In this document: positions 58,936-64,000 of the stretch, piece by piece | Layout: every line of letters begins with the position of its first letter | How positions within the stretch are numbered: position 1 is the stretch's first letter | Assembly (NCBI GenBank): GCA_019914995.1 | Contig: CM034143.1 | Span: 3,288,501 to 3,352,500 of the forward strand | Direction: 5' to 3' | DNA length: 64,000 nt | Origin: Acanthochlamys bracteata | Taxonomy: Eukaryota; Streptophyta; Magnoliopsida; Pandanales; Velloziaceae | The notes under the pieces: model-generated | Database searches by the model: none | Told to the model about the DNA's origin: nothing | The model's input: the letters and a program-made list of their open reading frames with translations, nothing else | Made by a program: the position numbers and the translations under genes

Positions 58936-59972
58936 CTCTAAGCTAACTATGCAGGGATAACCAAAGAAGGAAGGTTTGCCAAAGAGCAATATCGGGTCAA
59001 ACTTACAAAAAGAATACCTATGAAGAGTGATGTTCATATCTTCTCACCAGGAAAGTAGAAGTCTCCAAAGAGACTAAATCTGCATCCAATAGCCTACACA
59101 ACTCATGGCAAAGTATACTGGGAATACAACATACCATTCTTCTAAACAGAAGAACAAAAGGTGATGAAGATTTATCCTCCTTTTAAGTAAAAGGAAAATA
59201 GAAAAACTTTGGCACAAATACCCAAGAATGAAATACATACATATCAAACTAATACAGCTCAAAATCACGGCTCTCTTTAGATCCGAGATTGATACACCAA
59301 TAGCATCATGGTATGTTAACAACCCTCTAAATCGCATCATTGGCGAAGCAAAATCCAATTAACCGTCTATTTGATGTCAACATACATCTGACTTTTGTAT
59401 AAGTCTTGAGGAAACACAGATAAATCCAACACTTTATCTATAAAACTCCAAGGGATAAAGCTCTTAGCTAGCTCAAAAATACTTGTAATAGAATGGGAAC
59501 ACTGTTTAGCTTTGAATGATATATCTACATTTAAGTCAGTAACTCCTAAAGAATTTGTCAAACTGTTTGAAGTTGGAATAGGAAAAACTATTCAAGCAAG
59601 ATTGGTTGACGTAAGACACTTAAAACTTGATAATGACATGCAATTATTTCTGGAGACCCTAGAACGAAACCCCTGATGCCAATTGAATATTTCACAGCCT
59701 CAGGAAATACAATTTCTTATGTAATCAATAATACCAATCCTAACGAAGCATCCACCTCTACACATGTGACTCTGCAACAGGCGATAACAAGGTCTGTTTC
59801 ATCATTATCATCCCACAGATAGGTAGATGTAGAACTCACTTCAGAGGCCCAACAAGACATACATCATTTGGGCTTCAAAACAGAAGATCCAATTGAAGGA
59901 AAGATTATAAAACTACTCGAACGACAACGGGCTAATAAGGCGGTCATCAAGGTACCACTATCCAATATAAAC
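58925..59972 (+). pseudogene. pararetrovirus-like coding remnant, possible movement-protein segment
   Basis: After the leader, broken plus-strand frames read SNIGSNLQKEYL (58990), then a segment near 59228-59340 with YIHIKLIQLKITALF and IDTPIASWYVN. Its pattern resembles the 30K-type movement protein core of plant pararetroviruses. LTPKEFVKLFEVGIGKTIQA (59545) and LERQRANKAVIKVPLSNI (59920) follow. Stops and frame changes are many. Family assignment is inference. Confidence 0.4.
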
Positions 59973-60064
59973 ACACACGAATAGTACCAGAAGACAAATA
60001 CATCCACCACGACAGAACCATAGCAGCACAATCAACAAAAACGTGGTGGGATTATACATCACAT

Positions 60065-60610
60065 CAGCGTCACATCAAGCACTGCTGAAGGATTCCTTAT
60101 TCACATGGGCGTCACATGGGCTTGAAAAGATATCTTGTGTTATTGCTTTGATGTAACCATGTAATAGTAAAGTGATAAAATTCCTTTACATTATTGTACC
60201 TGACCACTATGTATATGTCGGCGCCTAGTTAGTGGACTCTTATCAAGAATGCTATAGCATTCTTTTGTAACTCTGTAAATAGAAGGCATTCTCCTCACTT
60301 AGGGATCACCCTCAACCTAAATAAATAAAAGCTTTCCTTAGATCCTCTGGAGCTCTCGTATTGTTCTAAGTTCTCCTTTATTTCAGTTCTATCTGTAACT
60401 AACATTCTGGTATCAGAGCCTTGGTGTGAGGAGCTCCGATGCTTGGCGGTGTCGATAAGTTTACTTTCCTTTTTGTATTTTTTGGTTTACCTAACATCAT
60501 GGTTGCTTAAATTGCAGGAAGATGTTATGCTATTCGCCTTTAGTGTTGTGGAAAATGGTAAATTGATGAACTTATAGTTCAAAGGCATCTTCTATGATCT
60601 CGAGCTACTA
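60065..60610 (+). repeat. pararetrovirus-like promoter/leader module, forward copy
   Basis: Contains a weakened TATA region (CTGTAAATAGAAGGCATTCT near 60272), TAAATAAATAAAAGC (a possible poly(A) signal), and at 60408-60420 an exact TGGTATCAGAGCC followed by GGAGCTCCGATGCTTGGC. The inverted copy is 56850-57385. Confidence 0.62.
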
Positions 60611-61087
60611 TCCCACGAAGTAGAAAACGAACCATGGCTGTGCTCGATACTTCTGAAGCGGGGTATAGGCTAGGGGTTCAAGATGCTTCCTAGAGAGGAG
60701 TTGAGATTGATGCCGAGCTCTGACATGAAAGCCACTGTCAGAAGTGCCCTGTTTAGCCGGATATAGTTGGGTCAAACCTTGTAAGAGATCGAACAAAAAA
60801 TGCCTGAGAACTGTTAGTTTTGATTTTTGTCAACTTTTTGCAATATTATGGCAATAGCTAAACATCTCCTCCAAGCTACTACTTGCAGGTACAACCATAA
60901 AATGGATGGCGCTACTATAGCCGTCGTTGAAGACACTTATAGGTGTCAATTTGATCTAGAAAAGATCATTATGAACATACAGTTCATATTCCGACAAACA
61001 GTGATTGGCTCAATAGAGACAAAAGTTGAAGTCTACAACTACATTGTACACATGCTCCAGGAAATAAAAACGATATCAAGTCCATAA
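60556..61087 (+). pseudogene. leader copy 2 and small ORF
   Basis: Leader matching 58692-58935, then an 80-codon frame starting at the ATG near 60848 (MAIAKHLLQATTCRYNHKMD.., ending 61087). Position just after the leader suggests a first viral ORF, but I recognise no domain. Confidence 0.35.
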
Positions 61088-61450
61088 AAACCTTATGGAC
61101 CCCAGTTGCTAAGAAAAGGGAAACCACGGTTAAATTGCACTGAAGAAACAATATGGTTAGATATTCTTCTAAAGAGAAGAATAAACTCCATATTGATGAA
61201 GTTCATCACATATACTACGATTGTTTCCCTTCGCTATAGGAAAAGGAATTGGCTGGAGAAATTGAATCTGTAGATGTTCATTCATAATACGAAAAACATT
61301 CTGCTGCAATAAATTTCTTCAGATATAACAACTCTTCACAGGAAAAAAGTGAGTCTGAATAAAACTTGCAATTTTCCGATGAGTCCGACACATCGGACGT
61401 ATTTCAATACAAATTGCTCATGAATGAACAAGGTGAATCTAGTGGGTCAG
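61088..61450. other. decayed continuation of the same cluster
   Basis: 61130-61320 shares short words (TATTCTTCTAAAGAGAAGAAT, GAAAAACATTCTGCTG) with the body repeat at 57560-57760; no frame is open. Confidence 0.45.
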
Positions 61451-61932
61451 TGTTATGAATGGTAATCACGGCCCATTGCTTCGTTCAAAGAGGTTGCATC
61501 AGAAGGCAACAAGAGGACATGACAATTGTATAGGTTGCAACTAATGGCTCATTGGAAATACTTGTTGCATAGTCTTCTACGAATTGTTTTGATATCTAAT
61601 AAGTGTTAACATGTGACACCATGGAGATTGTCCAGAGAGTGGCATTTGTATTAGAGTTTGTTTAGGAGTTGAAGTATTAGAGTTTGTTTAGGAATAGAAG
61701 TATTAGAGTTTGTTTAGAAGTTGAATTTCTTTCTCAATTAGTTTCTTAGTTACCGATGGCAGTCAATAATGTAAAGACTCTTGTTGCTTCAGTATAGCTA
61801 CAAGGTCTATATAAGTGCACCAATTGCATATAGTGAGGCAGGAAGTTATTGAGTTCTTCTTCTCATCTTGTTCTATCTATTTTCTCGTCCTGTTTGATCT
61901 ATTTTCTCGTCTTGTTCACTTCATTCACATCA
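61451..61932 (+). repeat. probable 5' LTR of the right-edge gypsy element
   Basis: Starts TGTTATGAATGG and ends TTCACATCA; contains a TATA box (CTATATAAGTGCACC near 61808). A PBS-like GTAGTATCAGAGAC follows directly. The 3' LTR is outside the window, so the left border is not confirmed. Confidence 0.55.
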
Positions 61933-61956
61933 GTAGTATCAGAGACACCTAAATCC

Positions 61957-63028
61957 ATGGAGAATTTAAATGCCTTTGTGCCTAGATCGCTGAATTCTTC
62001 AATGTCTCCGCAAACAACGAATGCTGGCAAATTCTTGAGAGTTCCACATACCTCTACCCACCCTCCCATTACACTAAACCAACTTCCCATAACCCAGAGG
62101 ATAACCTACATTATCGGAACAACCTCCACTAAGCACTATCAATCTCAATCCCATTAAACAAGTGAAAAATTTTCCCTCACAGCAACCACCTCTTTTAACT
62201 GCACCAGCATGCCAACCCTCCGTACTGGAGACTACTAGTGAAGCTAAGAACAACCAAAGCAACCAACTTCGTACATCAACCAACCCACAAATTATGCTAC
62301 ATAAATCATTTGCTTCAGTCTAGAGACCGACACCAACCACTTACACTACAACAGGAGCATTAGATTATCATCATCATTTTCCTAGAGAGCGTCATAAGTT
62401 TTCCACATTAGATCGTACTAAAGTCAATGAGTGGATTTATTCGGTGGACAAGTATTTCAAATACTACCGAACTTCTCTAGAGGGTCGTCTCTCTATAGCT
62501 CCGATGTACTTTCAAGATGAGGCAAATCGATGGTACCAAAACTTCAAGATTGATCGACAACACCATTCTTGGGAGGAGTTGAAAGAAGAACTCATACAAT
62601 GGTTTGGAAGTACTGTTTTTAGTTGTCAAAACTTCGCCCTTAAACAACTTGTGCAGAATGTTACCGTTGCGGAGTACCAAACAGCCTTTGAAGACCTTCG
62701 TGCAATATTACCGCATGCAGCAGAAGTAGACCTCATAGGGAACCTATGTGGTGGACTTTCAAAGAGGATAGCTTTGGATGTTATGGCCAGCTGGCCCGCA
62801 AACCTGCAGGAGGCTTACAAGTTAGCCAGAATCTTTGAGCAGAAGACTAACTTGAACCAATTTGCAGCAAGATCAGGGCGTACTCAGTTCAACAGGATGG
62901 TTGGCCACTACACAATGCAATGTCATCCTCTATGCCACCAACTCATGCCAACACCTCACATAATTTGGGTTCAAATTCAACGGCTAACAATATTGTGCGT
63001 AATAAGCCTACGGGACTTACTGTGGTAG
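61957..63028 (+). pseudogene. gypsy gag (frameshifted)
   Basis: A start ATG at 61957 (MENLNAFVPRSLNSSM) gives a frame closing near 62155. The gag core lies in another frame from about 62350: VDKYFKYYRTSLEGRL, PMYFQDEANRWYQNFK, VTVAEYQTAFEDLRAILPHA and LQEAYKLARIFEQKT. It shifts again near 62890 before the zinc knuckle. Confidence 0.8.
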
Positions 63029-63260
63029 AAATTAATGCTCGCAGGGCGAACAGGTTATGTTTTTATTGTGATGCAAAGTATGAAAGGGGACACCATTGCC
63101 GGACCAAACTTTATGCAATAGCTAGACAAGAAGATGCCAATGATGAGGATACCTTTTTCTCTGGGGAGGAAACAGATGAATTGGTTGAAGATGCTACACT
63201 CTCCTTGAGTGCTATCCATGGTCTGGTCGGTCCTCAAACTATTAGTAGTTGGCAAGATAA
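62890..63260 (+). pseudogene. gypsy zinc knuckle and linker
   Basis: CFYCDAKYERGHHC near 63057 is the CCHC knuckle; VEDATLSLSAIHGLVGPQTI follows. The latter is nearly the same as in the 18311-23742 element, so the two belong to the same clade. A frameshift near 63245 separates it from the protease frame. Confidence 0.8.
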
Positions 63261-63261
63261 A

Positions 63262-64000
63262 AACACAAGAGGTTTTTATTCTTATTGACTCAGGAAGTAC
63301 TCATAATTTTATTTCCGATCGTCTTGCCAAACAGTTACACCTCCAATGCAATGCAATGAGAACACTTAAAGTGGAGCTTGCGGATGGTAGTCCACACTCC
63401 ATTGAGGTAATATACAAATATATTCCAATTCCTATTCAAGGAATTCATCTGCAGGTCGACGCACACCCATTTTCCCTTGGCGGCATGGACTTAGTTTTGG
63501 GCATCCAGTGGCTTGAAGACTTAGGCAAGGTTACTCGTGATCGGAAGACTTCAGAGATGAGTTTCAATTTATCAGGACAGGAGGTGATATTAAAAGGGAT
63601 TAGAGAAGGAGGTGTTGCACAATTAACAAGCCTTAGTCGTTGCTCAACACTCTACTCGGTTTGCCTTATTCCACGAACCGAGCCACCTACAAGCAGCAAC
63701 ACATTGCCAATTGAACTACAAACACTACTGGACCATCATAGCTCCATCTTCCGACCAATTTTGGGTCTTCCTCCACAACGTCTTTTGGATCATGGCATGC
63801 CACTGATCTCTGGTTCATTACCTGCGAATGTACGGCCATACCATTACCCGTACATTCAAAAGGCAGAAATCGAGTGCACCGTGAAAGAAATGCTCGAACA
63901 AGGTATCATTCAACCGAGCACCTCCACTTTTTCCTCTCTAGTGCTACTTGTTAAAAAGAAGGATGGTACATTGAAAATTTGTGTGGATTATAGAGCTTTG
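63262..64000 (+). CDS. gypsy protease and RT start, open to the window edge
   Basis: A single stop-free frame of about 246 codons: protease VFILIDSGSTHNFISDRLA (intact DSGST), LGGMDLVLGIQWLEDLGKV, then the RT entry with PANVRPYHYPYIQKAEIE, EMLEQGIIQPSTSTFSSLVL and LVKKKDGTLKICVDYRAL at the very end. It continues outside the window. This is the best-preserved retroelement coding stretch here. Confidence 0.85.

Overview
The window looks like nuclear DNA of a flowering plant, most likely a eudicot. Genes have GT-AG introns, intergenic DNA is AT-rich, and Ty1/copia, Ty3/gypsy, MITE and endogenous pararetrovirus sequences are abundant. Only two genes look intact. The first is a D-aminoacyl-tRNA deacylase gene (DTD2/GEK1 type) on + at 1-8137, with its 5' end outside the window. 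The second is an MPB2C-like microtubule-associated coiled-coil gene on - at 15913-9508. The two converge on a 1.4 kb spacer that holds an AT-rich MITE.

From 16.4 to 28.7 kb there is a nested stack. A decayed PPR gene (28.7-28.3 kb continuing at 16.9-16.5 kb, - strand) is split by an LTR retrotransposon here called element A (16906-28312). Its LTRs are about 322 bp and it keeps a PPT and a PBS. It has no recognisable pol but carries, in its own orientation, an apparently intronless, broken copy of part of a ubiquitin-activating enzyme E1 (UBA1-like). That E1 copy is in turn split by a chromodomain-type Ty3/gypsy element (18311-23742) with TAGAG target duplications. Element A also holds a MITE with long inverted ends (24872-25589).

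From 30977 to 42189 lies a complete-ended copia element on - (109/116 bp LTRs, perfect AAATA target duplication). Its protease to integrase segment has been amplified into twelve head-to-tail modules of two length classes (about 0.42 and 1.2 kb). Most short-module junctions carry G-quadruplex-type G runs. The reverse transcriptase domain is missing. Several modules are patchworks that could be real or an assembly artefact.

From 42 to 61.4 kb the DNA is a graveyard. It contains pararetrovirus RNase H fragments, a gypsy integrase scrap, pieces of two copia elements, and a 4 kb cluster (56.85-60.9 kb) of pararetrovirus-like promoter/leader modules in inverted and direct copies. At the right edge (from about 61.45 kb, + strand) another gypsy element starts, with a probable 5' LTR, gag and a protease-RT frame that is still open at the window end.

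Exon limits come from reading splice sites and keeping frame with the remembered family proteins. Nothing was checked against a database.
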